From assembly GCA_964369755.1 (NCBI GenBank), contig CAYJFY010000056.1:1-13308 (forward strand): a stretch of DNA of 13,308 nucleotides. The letters run 5' to 3'. Below, one piece after another: positions 5,979-13,001 of this stretch. Numbering within the stretch: the first letter of the stretch is position 1; the number at the start of each line of letters is the position of its first letter. Position numbers and translations under genes: made by a program. The notes beneath the pieces were generated by a model that did not search any database, was not told the DNA's origin, and saw nothing but the letters and a program-made list of their open reading frames with translations. Source of the stretch: CAUPWF01 sp964369755. Its GTDB lineage: Bacteria > Bacillota > Clostridia > Lachnospirales > Lachnospiraceae.

Positions 5979-8889
5979 CCTCTTCCCCTCTTGAAAATAC
6001 AAGCCTGTCCTCTGTACAATATGTTGCCGCAATGGCCTTGCTCTCATTGTCCATGACAAAAACTTTAGCCTGTTGATTCTCAAACTCTATGTGACATTTT
6101 TCTCCAGATGCAAACCAGATTTCTCCAGTTCCTGCATAATTTGGTGTCTCGAGAAAATCCGTAGGGAAATCATACCACCAATACCCTAGATGTGTTTCTT
6201 GCGTTCCTACAACTCGAAAGATCTTGCCGTCTTGTTGTATTCGATACAACACCCCACCACTAAACCAGTTTCCTATCAGTTTCTCTGAAAATGGTCCCAC
6301 TGGTGTGTCTGATAAGACTGTGTAATTCAAATGTGCACGGTCTATCACTGGCTCTGGTTTGCCCTTAGTAAATAGATCTTGAATCGCAATTATTTTTTCT
6401 TCTCCTTGATATACTACCATTTTGACGCATGTAGTTTCCCGAATCACAAACGGGTGGGTATATAAGGTGCTTCTGCGATCTGGTGTACTCCCATCCAATG
6501 TATAATAAATGGTACATGGGCTCTGAGACTCTCCATTTGCAAGGATGTTCTTCACGCCTAATGTAACACTTGTCACTTCATCAAAATAAGACTCTCCTAG
6601 AATATATCCTAAGACACCTTCCGCTGTAGCATTATCTGCAAGGTGCCTTATCAGATACATCCCCAGTCCATTGAAGGCTCTGCGTATCGGCGACCTCCAA
6701 TATGTCATATCGTCTACTGCCCCATTATCTGAGCCTATGATTTCACACCCTGACACATGCAATCCCGTGATATTATTGGAATATGGAACAAAGTTTCCTT
6801 CTTCATCTGTAACCTCGAATGTCCATTGCTCTACCACCCGCTCACATTCATCAGGAAGAATCTCCGCCGTGAATTGGAGACCAGCTGGACTAGATGCTGT
6901 CTGATGCTGCTTACTGGCAACCACTTCCCCATTCTCGTACCCCTTGGCTTCTAACACCCCTGGTGTATATGGAACTAACCACTGTAGATGCTTCTCATCA
7001 TTGAGCTTTTTGCCGAGACTTTGCCCGTTCAGAAATAATTCCGCTGACTCACAATTCGTATAAACCCAAACTGGAATTTCTGTTCCTAGCTCAATCGTCG
7101 GATGTGTCCAATGCGGAAGGAGGTGTATCATCTTCTCTTCACTCCACATACTTTGGTATAAATAGTAATGATCCTTCTTGAAATTTGCCAAATCAATCAC
7201 ACCATAATGATTTGTTCTCGCAGGCCATGCTTCTGGAAGGGCTTCTCCTATATAGTCAAACCCAGTCCAGCGAAATTCTCCACACAGATAGGGATATTTC
7301 TCTACAAATTCCCAGGAATCCCTTACACAAGTTCTTACCCCTGCATTATCATAGGACGAATTATAGAAGATACTCTGATCTGAAAAAACCTCTTCCGTGG
7401 TCAGGTTCGGGATTTCTATTCTTGGTTGATTCTTATCCCTCCACCACGTTTGAGTTCTATAGAACCCCCTTGTATGAAGAGAATGAGGTGCTTCACTTGC
7501 GAATAACAATTGTTCTGGTCTCTTTTCATGATCTTCTTCATACAAAAAGCAAGCTCCACCTCCATCATTGTATCCTGCAATATCTAGTACTGCACGATTC
7601 TTATCCGAGGCTTCGCTGATGTCATTTATCCCAGCAGTTATTTTTCTTGTCTCATCCAGGGTGCGAACAATCTCCATCAGATGCGTTGTAAGTTCTGGTC
7701 GCATCTGCAAGACTTCATTCCCTACACTCCACAATACAACAGAAGCATGATTTCGGTCTCTTTTGATAAAGTCTACGAGATCTTTTTCATAACATGATTG
7801 CCACAGGTTACTATAATCATTTGGAACCTTTGGAACATCCCAACCATCGAAGATTTCATCAACCACCATGACACCGAGTTCATCACAGAGGTCATAGAAC
7901 TCTGGATTAAATGGGTTGTGTGATGTCCGAATCGCATTGCATCCCATCTCCTTTAGCATCAATATTCTCTTTTTCCACAGTGCTTTTGGCACCGCTGCCC
8001 CTACACAGCCTCCATCATGGTGCATGCATACACCTTTAAATACGGTTGGCACTCGGTTGAGATAGAAACCTTTATGTGGTATAAATTCTAGGGTTCTTAC
8101 CCCGAATCTTTCTTCGACCCTATCGTCACACTCTTCTGTCACTAATTCTACCTTGCATGTATATAAATACGGCTTGTCGCATGACCAAAAATTCGGATGA
8201 TTGATAAACCCTGATATATCATGATTGCTCTCTCCTTCTGGAATCGTTATCCGCATATTTAAACTTTGTATTTTTATCTTGTCGACGTTTATAATATCAA
8301 TAAAGAGATTCCCCTTGCAGGCACTCTCTTTATTGATTACCGTCGTGCTAATCTCTACTTGACATCTCGCCTTGGCAATCTCCTCTACCTTAATGTGGCA
8401 ACCACAGTATGGAATGAATTGGTGTCCACCTTGCAACAACCATACATTTCTTGTTATCCCAGCACCATTAAACCACCGACTAGAAGGCTCATCGGAACAA
8501 TCTACCTTTACCACAATACTGTTTAATCCAACTTTAGCATATGGTGATAAGTCACAAGTAAAGGAGCTGTAACCATACTCTCTTCCGCCGATTACTTCCC
8601 CATTCAGATATACTGTTGAGCGATGATATACTCCATCAAAAAGTATCATATTCTGTTTACTGATGTCTTCTTCTGACAACACAAAGTATTTCCGATACCA
8701 ACCGACTCCCATCTGCACATAGGAACCTTGATGGGCAGATGGATTTGTTCGATTGAATTCAAAATCCGTGGTCCAATCATGAGGCAACAGAACTTCCCTC
8801 CAACAGGTCATTTCCCTTGCAAATCCCGCGTTTTGCTCTGTATCAATGGTTGTGAACTCCCAGCCACTATTAAATTGTTTTTTCTTCAT
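5971..8889 (-). CDS. Glycoside hydrolase family 2 (beta-galactosidase/beta-glucuronidase type)
   Basis: A 972-residue retaining exo-glycosidase with no signal peptide, so probably cytoplasmic. Domains by eye: GH2 jelly-roll sugar-binding domain (about 1-155), immunoglobulin-like domain (about 165-275), TIM barrel (about 275-580), a DUF4982-like domain (about 590-665), a GH2 C5-like domain (about 670-775, with SDNGAVDDMTYWRSP), a chitobiase-C/Fn3-associated domain with YYTLDGSTPD (about 785-845), and a C-terminal module of about 110 residues that I do not recognise. The acid/base is Glu392 in WSVGNEV. The likely nucleophile is Glu466 in FASEAPHS, matching the SET-type motif of BgaA-like enzymes; GEFRWTGFDYIGE (about 537-549) follows as expected. 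The start at 8889 has AGGGAAG about 10 bases before it. It lies 20 bp after the sulfatase stop, so it probably removes a beta-linked galactose or glucuronate from desulfated oligosaccharides. The sugar specificity cannot be decided from sequence. Confidence 0.9.
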   Translation of the reverse strand: MKKKQFNSGWEFTTIDTEQNAGFAREMTCWREVLLPHDWTTDFEFNRTNPSAHQGSYVQMGVGWYRKYFVLSEEDISKQNMILFDGVYHRSTVYLNGEVIGGREYGYSSFTCDLSPYAKVGLNSIVVKVDCSDEPSSRWFNGAGITRNVWLLQGGHQFIPYCGCHIKVEEIAKARCQVEISTTVINKESACKGNLFIDIINVDKIKIQSLNMRITIPEGESNHDISGFINHPNFWSCDKPYLYTCKVELVTEECDDRVEERFGVRTLEFIPHKGFYLNRVPTVFKGVCMHHDGGCVGAAVPKALWKKRILMLKEMGCNAIRTSHNPFNPEFYDLCDELGVMVVDEIFDGWDVPKVPNDYSNLWQSCYEKDLVDFIKRDRNHASVVLWSVGNEVLQMRPELTTHLMEIVRTLDETRKITAGINDISEASDKNRAVLDIAGYNDGGGACFLYEEDHEKRPEQLLFASEAPHSLHTRGFYRTQTWWRDKNQPRIEIPNLTTEEVFSDQSIFYNSSYDNAGVRTCVRDSWEFVEKYPYLCGEFRWTGFDYIGEALPEAWPARTNHYGVIDLANFKKDHYYLYQSMWSEEKMIHLLPHWTHPTIELGTEIPVWVYTNCESAELFLNGQSLGKKLNDEKHLQWLVPYTPGVLEAKGYENGEVVASKQHQTASSPAGLQFTAEILPDECERVVEQWTFEVTDEEGNFVPYSNNITGLHVSGCEIIGSDNGAVDDMTYWRSPIRRAFNGLGMYLIRHLADNATAEGVLGYILGESYFDEVTSVTLGVKNILANGESQSPCTIYYTLDGSTPDRRSTLYTHPFVIRETTCVKMVVYQGEEKIIAIQDLFTKGKPEPVIDRAHLNYTVLSDTPVGPFSEKLIGNWFSGGVLYRIQQDGKIFRVVGTQETHLGYWWYDFPTDFLETPNYAGTGEIWFASGEKCHIEFENQQAKVFVMDNESKAIAATYCTEDRLVFSRGEEGG
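5985..5990 (-). promoter_or_regulatory. Ribosome binding site that fixes the GTG start of the MATE gene
   Basis: On the minus strand GAGGGG (5985-5990) is followed by six bases and then GTG (5978-5976). The site lies within the last codons of the GH2 gene, as expected for translational coupling. Confidence 0.6.
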
Positions 8890-8909
8890 GGACTATCTTC
8901 CCTACATTT

Positions 8910-10385
8910 CTACAAAACACTCGCTTGATTGATATCACGGTAATATCTAAACGTTTGCGCGAATGCATCTGCTTCATAACACCAATTTTTCTGCCCTTTC
9001 CCAACAACTGGATACTGCTGTCCATCTTGCTGTTCCATTGCATACCTATCAAACCATTGTTTCAATTCTTCTTCCATGCGGGTTATCTCTTCTTGATAAT
9101 CTGCATCATTTAACAGATTGTTAGCCTCGTCGCTATCCTTTTCTAAATCAAAATACTGAATCACACCACTCAAACAATCATACACTAGTTTTCTCTTCTT
9201 GTTTCTCATCATTCTGATTCGACCATATTCACTGCAAATCGCGATAGTGGAGTCTTTTTCCTCTCCCCCTAGCAATTCTCGATAAAAACTTGTACCAGAT
9301 TGCTTTTTGGCAGCCACATATTCTTCGCCCACCATTTCACATAGGGTAGGGAAGATATCAAGATGACTTCTCAAACTATATTGAGTAACCCCTTTGTTTT
9401 TAATAAACGGAGCTCGAATAATAAAAGGAACTTTTACCGATGTATCATACATGTTCGCAGGATATGTTCCATTTCGTTTTCCCCATATCCCATGATGTCC
9501 CATATTCATACCATTATCAGCTGTAAAAATAACCACCGTATTCTCCAACTGACCTAGACGCTCTAACTCTTCAAAAACTCTACCGATTTGGTCATCCATT
9601 GCCGTAATCGCAGCATAGTAGCCTTGTAAATTCTCCCGCCTTTTTTCTGGTGTGCTACCTACAGGACAGGAATTGATTTGGTCTTCATGAACTGGGAGGT
9701 CTGGTGTTGATTCGAATTTACAATCCTTATATTTATCTATGAACTCCTTGGGGTGTTCACCTTCATCCCATGGGCTGTGCGGCGCTGTATAATGAATGCT
9801 CAGATAAAATGGTTCTTCTTGTTGCACATAATCATTCATATATTCAATCGCCTTATCTGTGATAACCGTTGTAATATATCTATTATCACCGCTCACCGCT
9901 TCATGTTCAATGGTGTCGGCATCAAAATAGCGACAACCTCCAGCAAATATTGTAAACCACTTGTCAAACCCTTTCTTTGCATATTCGTGATTACCCAAAT
10001 GCCATTTCCCACTTAATCCACAGCAATATCCACTGTCTTTCAAGACACTGATATAAGAAGGGTGCCCTTCTAGATATTCGATTCCGACATCTTTGTTTTT
10101 AAAATGTTCATGCCCATTCATCTGCGGATGATTTTCTGTAGTCCCATTTCCGCCACTTAACCAATCTAATATTCCGTGGCAAGAGGGAATCTCTCCTGTA
10201 ACAATCGAAGCTCTAGCTGGAGAGCAAACTGGAGATGCACAGAAGAAGTTGTCGTACCGCATCCATTCCTCTGCTAATCTGTCCAGATTCGGTGTTTGTA
10301 TTTCCTTATTCCCCGCACTGCCTAATGTCCAGGCACCCTGGTCATCGCTCATAATAAACACTATGTTTGGTTTTATTCTATTCAT
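8910..10385 (-). CDS. Cys-type (formylglycine) sulfatase
   Basis: A 491-residue sulfatase of the alkaline-phosphatase fold, which hydrolyses sulfate esters using a formylglycine made from an active-site cysteine. The signature is CSPARASIVTG with Cys54 and Arg58, so it is a Cys-type enzyme; in an anaerobe it would need the radical-SAM maturase anSME, which is not in the window. Metal ligands are Asp14/Asp15 (IMSDDQG) and the Asp-Asn pair in FTADNGMNMGHHG (about 289-290). Other family residues are Lys126/His128 in GKWHLG, the His in HYTAPHSPW near 202, and Lys near 302. No signal peptide is seen, so it should act on imported oligosaccharides in the cytoplasm. Length and motifs resemble enzymes acting on glycosaminoglycan or other uronide sulfates, but regiospecificity is not readable. 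It starts 10 bp after KduI with only a weak ribosome site (GTGG), which suggests coupled translation. Confidence 0.92.
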   Translation of the reverse strand: MNRIKPNIVFIMSDDQGAWTLGSAGNKEIQTPNLDRLAEEWMRYDNFFCASPVCSPARASIVTGEIPSCHGILDWLSGGNGTTENHPQMNGHEHFKNKDVGIEYLEGHPSYISVLKDSGYCCGLSGKWHLGNHEYAKKGFDKWFTIFAGGCRYFDADTIEHEAVSGDNRYITTVITDKAIEYMNDYVQQEEPFYLSIHYTAPHSPWDEGEHPKEFIDKYKDCKFESTPDLPVHEDQINSCPVGSTPEKRRENLQGYYAAITAMDDQIGRVFEELERLGQLENTVVIFTADNGMNMGHHGIWGKRNGTYPANMYDTSVKVPFIIRAPFIKNKGVTQYSLRSHLDIFPTLCEMVGEEYVAAKKQSGTSFYRELLGGEEKDSTIAICSEYGRIRMMRNKKRKLVYDCLSGVIQYFDLEKDSDEANNLLNDADYQEEITRMEEELKQWFDRYAMEQQDGQQYPVVGKGQKNWCYEADAFAQTFRYYRDINQASVL

Positions 10386-10395
10386 CTTAATACCA

Positions 10396-11256
10396 CTACA
10401 TCAATTCGCTATTTTTTATGCCATCCATATCCGTAAATTCTTGATTTTCTCCTACCATTCCCCATACAAAGGAGTATGCTCTTGATCCACAGCCTGAATG
10501 AATAGACCAGCTAGGGGAAATAACTGCTTGTTCATTTCTTGTCACGATATGTCTTGTCTCTTTTGCTTCTCCCATATAATGCATAACAAATGCATCCTCT
10601 TTCATTTCAAAATAAATATATACTTCCATTCTTCTATCGTGTGTATGACAAGGCATGGTATTCCATACACTACCTGGTTTTAGACTTGTAATTCCCATAA
10701 CCAATTGACAGCTTTCTACTTGCCCTGGCAAGATATACTTTGCAATCACACGGTGGTTCGCTTCTTCAAGAGAACCAAACTCTGGCTTATTCTCATCACT
10801 GATGATGACTACACCTTCTTCTGGAGTTCCCTCAGGTTTAATTAATACTGTTGGATACGTTCTATGTGCTGGAGCACTATTTAGATAGAATTTTGCAGGC
10901 GCTTCTGAACTCTCACTCATAAATGTGATATCCTTTGCGCCCATTCCAATATACATTCCTTCTCTATATCCTAGTTCATATGTTCTTCCGTCAACTACGA
11001 TACTCCCTTTGCCTCCGATATTAATTACACCCATTTCTCTACGCTCTAAGAAGTACTCTGCCCTTAGTTCCTCCCCTTCTGTAAGCTTTAATGGTGAAAT
11101 CGGTGTTGCTGAACCGATGATAATTCGATCGATATGACTATAAACTAGTTTAATCTTATCTTCTACAAATAAATCTTCAATCAAAAAGTCTTCTCTCAAT
11201 TGCTTTGTATCATATTGTTTCACTTCTCTCGGTGATGCTGCTGTTCTTAATTCCAT
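10396..11256 (-). CDS. kduI: 5-keto-4-deoxyuronate isomerase (4-deoxy-L-threo-5-hexosulose-uronate ketol-isomerase)
   Basis: KduI isomerises 4-deoxy-L-threo-5-hexosulose uronate, formed from unsaturated uronic acids, to 3-deoxy-D-glycero-2,5-hexodiulosonate. The protein aligns with E. coli KduI along its length, including SHIDRIIIG, FLERREMGVINIGG and MVGENQEF. The cupin zinc ligands are intact: His204, His206 and Glu211 in PCHTHDRRMEV, and His253 in SWSIHSG, each exactly eight positions beyond the E. coli numbering. The extra eight residues (286 against 278) come from an internal insertion around residues 140-168, not from a wrong start. AAGGAAGG stands about 8 bases before the ATG. It lies between the discoidin-like gene and the sulfatase, placing the pathway in uronide catabolism. 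It is a cytoplasmic enzyme, and this identification is the firmest in the operon. Confidence 0.97.
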   Translation of the reverse strand: MELRTAASPREVKQYDTKQLREDFLIEDLFVEDKIKLVYSHIDRIIIGSATPISPLKLTEGEELRAEYFLERREMGVINIGGKGSIVVDGRTYELGYREGMYIGMGAKDITFMSESSEAPAKFYLNSAPAHRTYPTVLIKPEGTPEEGVVIISDENKPEFGSLEEANHRVIAKYILPGQVESCQLVMGITSLKPGSVWNTMPCHTHDRRMEVYIYFEMKEDAFVMHYMGEAKETRHIVTRNEQAVISPSWSIHSGCGSRAYSFVWGMVGENQEFTDMDGIKNSELM

Positions 11257-11280
11257 TTTAATAACCTTCCTTTTCTTCTA

Positions 11281-11308
11281 TTATTGTGTATCGCTTATTG
11301 TGTATTGC
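11281..11308 (-). repeat. Two tandem 14-bp repeats between kduI and the discoidin-like gene
   Basis: TTATTGTGTATCGC (11281-11294) is followed directly by TTATTGTGTATTGC (11295-11308), differing at one base. They fall in the 58-bp gap, about 25 bp ahead of the kduI start. No hairpin or promoter is evident; they may be chance slippage or a binding site. Confidence 0.6.
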
Positions 11309-11314
11309 CTATTC

Positions 11315-12091
11315 TTACCATCCATATACTTCTATCTGACTCAAAGCTGGAAACGGCGAACCATCTTCTGCTTTGATTAACTTCTCTAGTTGAACCCATT
11401 CCACTTCTTTTTTCTCAATATGAAAAGACTGAGGCTTTTCCGTTTTTTCTAAGTCCAACTCAATGATACTATCATCCGAACAGCGAAGGGTTGCTTTGGT
11501 CCAATAGCTATCATGCGGAAAGTCTGCTCGTGTATACAACACGACCTTATCTATCGTAACCATCCTTCCAAACTCGACTTTCATCGTAGCATCTGGATTA
11601 CGATTAATCCCCCATGACTCATATGGCCATTTCCCATGAGACTTGTTCGCACAATTTCCATTCATGGCATTCTTTGCTGCAAATATGGACTCGCCTCTCG
11701 TTTCTACATTTGCTGATCCATGTGGAAAGCAATTCGTCGATTCATGACTATCATATGGGTTAAGTGCGAGATTACGGTATCGTGCTTTTTCATCTTCACT
11801 TGCCAATCTTGCTTTTAATACATGGACATTTCCAGAAAAACACTTCGGCGAATAACAAGATTTTTTCTCTCCATATGGAACCTCATAAGCGATAAGCTTG
11901 TGAGTTAGATATAGCATATGCTCGCCCATTGCATCGTCTAACTGGACCATCACATATGCAGGTACCACATCCAACTCTAAAAACAGCTTATCTCCCTCTT
12001 GATATTCTTGATGATAAACCAACGTTACTTCCTCGCCCCGTTCCACACCTAGGGTTTTATCTTCTTTATTCATCACTTTTAATGCAATCAT
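11315..12091 (-). CDS. Discoidin (F5/8 type C)-like protein of unknown function
   Basis: A 258-residue protein without a signal peptide or membrane segment. I do not recognise a named family. The first 105 residues look like an all-beta domain rich in charged strands (GEEVTLVYHQEYQEGDKLFLEL). Residues about 107-258 resemble a galactose-binding/F5-8C discoidin fold: a variable N-terminal loop with AAKNAMNGN near 138-146, WGINRNPDATMKVEFGRMV near 160-178, DKVVLYTRADFPHDSYW near 181-197 and SQIEVYGW at the end. Such folds usually bind sugars and are normally secreted; here the protein appears cytoplasmic. It starts 14 bp after the SDR stop with GAGGT about 7 bases before the ATG, and precedes kduI by 58 bp, so it is firmly within the uronide operon. 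It might be a sugar-binding accessory, a non-catalytic partner, or an enzyme of a still unnamed step. No catalytic motif is visible. Confidence 0.85.
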   Translation of the reverse strand: MIALKVMNKEDKTLGVERGEEVTLVYHQEYQEGDKLFLELDVVPAYVMVQLDDAMGEHMLYLTHKLIAYEVPYGEKKSCYSPKCFSGNVHVLKARLASEDEKARYRNLALNPYDSHESTNCFPHGSANVETRGESIFAAKNAMNGNCANKSHGKWPYESWGINRNPDATMKVEFGRMVTIDKVVLYTRADFPHDSYWTKATLRCSDDSIIELDLEKTEKPQSFHIEKKEVEWVQLEKLIKAEDGSPFPALSQIEVYGW

Positions 12092-12105
12092 TTTATCTAC
12101 CTCTA

Positions 12106-12900
12106 TTATTTGGGTTGTCTTCCGATGTATGCCAAGATACCACCATCAACATAAAGAACATGTCCGTTTACAAAGTCAGAAGCGTTAGATGCAAGGAATA
12201 CTGCTGGTCCTGCAAGATCTTCTGGATCTCCCCATCTTTCAGCTGGTGTTTTAGCTAAGATGAATGAATCAAATGGGTGCTTGCTTCCGTCTGGTTGTAC
12301 TTCTCTTAGTGGAGCTGTTTGAGGTGTTGCAATGTATCCAGGTCCGATACCATTACACTGGATGTTGTATGAACCATACTCAGAACAAATATTCTTGGTA
12401 AGCATTTTCAATCCACCTTTTGCTGCTGCATATGCAGAAACTGTCTCACGTCCAAGCTCACTCATCATAGAGCAAACGTTGATGATTTTTCCATGTCCTT
12501 TTTCAATCATTGCTGGGATAACTGCTTTTGCCATGATAAATGGGGCTGTCAAGTCAACATCGATCACTTGTTTGAAGTCTGCTGCGGACATTTCGCACAT
12601 AGGAATTCTCTTGATGATACCAGCGTTGTTTACCAATACGTCAACTACACCAACTTCTTCTTTGATTTGAGCGATCAAAGCGGTTACTTGATCTTCGTTT
12701 GTTACATCACAAACATATCCGTGAGCTGTAATTCCTAACTCTTTGTATGCTGCGATACCTTGATCTACTAGCTCTTGCTTGATATCGTTGAATACGATGG
12801 TTGCTCCTGCTTCTGCGCATCCTTTTGCGATTGCAAATCCGATTCCGTAAGATGCTCCTGTTACTAATACTACTTTACCTTCTAATGAAAAATTAGCCAT
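12106..12900 (-). CDS. SDR dehydrogenase of the KduD/DhuD (gluconate 5-dehydrogenase-like) type
   Basis: A 264-residue classical short-chain dehydrogenase. The cofactor motif TGASYGIG is at 14-21, the NNAG motif at 91-94, and the catalytic Ser144, Tyr157 and Lys161 are present. Blocks such as SMMSELGRETVSAYAAAKGG and GPGYIATPQTAPLRE match the streptococcal enzyme first called gluconate 5-dehydrogenase and later assigned as DhuD, which reduces the hexodiulosonate from unsaturated uronates to 2-keto-3-deoxygluconate. With kduI close downstream, the KduD/DhuD role is more likely here than gluconate oxidation. An in-frame ATG exists at 12915, but GGGAG (12909-12913), 8 bases before the ATG at 12900, overlaps it, and the family starts near MANFSLEGK, so 12900 is chosen. 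It lies 101 bp after the solute-binding protein gene, separated by a terminator-like hairpin, and 14 bp before the next gene. Confidence 0.92.
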   Translation of the reverse strand: MANFSLEGKVVLVTGASYGIGFAIAKGCAEAGATIVFNDIKQELVDQGIAAYKELGITAHGYVCDVTNEDQVTALIAQIKEEVGVVDVLVNNAGIIKRIPMCEMSAADFKQVIDVDLTAPFIMAKAVIPAMIEKGHGKIINVCSMMSELGRETVSAYAAAKGGLKMLTKNICSEYGSYNIQCNGIGPGYIATPQTAPLREVQPDGSKHPFDSFILAKTPAERWGDPEDLAGPAVFLASNASDFVNGHVLYVDGGILAYIGRQPK

Positions 12901-12908
12901 TTTTATTT

Positions 12909-12913
12909 CTCCC
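12909..12913 (-). promoter_or_regulatory. Ribosome binding site that decides the SDR start
   Basis: GGGAG on the minus strand lies 8 bases before the ATG at 12900 and overlaps the alternative ATG at 12915. No comparable site precedes the upstream ATG, whose leader is only AT-rich sequence. Confidence 0.6.
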
Positions 12914-12946
12914 ATTTTTATTCTTAATATTTTCTCTTAAAGAAAG

Positions 12947-12980
12947 AGTGCTAGCAGGCTTTTCAATTCCTACTAGCACT
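12947..12980 (-). terminator. Terminator or attenuator hairpin between the solute-binding protein gene and the SDR gene
   Basis: On the minus strand AGTGCTAGTAGG and CCTGCTAGCACT pair over 12 positions (one G-U) around a 10-base loop, followed by CTTTCTTT. The stem can be extended by the AAAGAA before it pairing with that tail. The T-run is interrupted by a C, so it probably terminates only partly, a common way to give a binding protein more mRNA than the downstream enzymes. It also protects the 3' end of the upstream message. No good promoter is seen between it and the SDR gene. Confidence 0.65.
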
Positions 12981-13001
12981 ACTTCTTTACCTATACTTTA
13001 T

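Noticed and set aside
5979..6083. Upstream ATG extending the MATE protein by 35 residues
   Set aside because: The extension lies fully within the GH2 coding region, is polar and arginine-rich, and has no ribosome site; the GTG at 5978 has GAGGGG at good spacing.
6671..9113. Several plus-strand reading frames of 60-144 residues opposite the GH2 and sulfatase genes
   Set aside because: They are antisense shadows of strongly supported genes, without ribosome sites or recognisable protein features.
12901..12915. ATG at 12915 as the SDR start
   Set aside because: It overlaps the GGGAG ribosome site serving the ATG at 12900, and the family begins at the MANFSLEG position.
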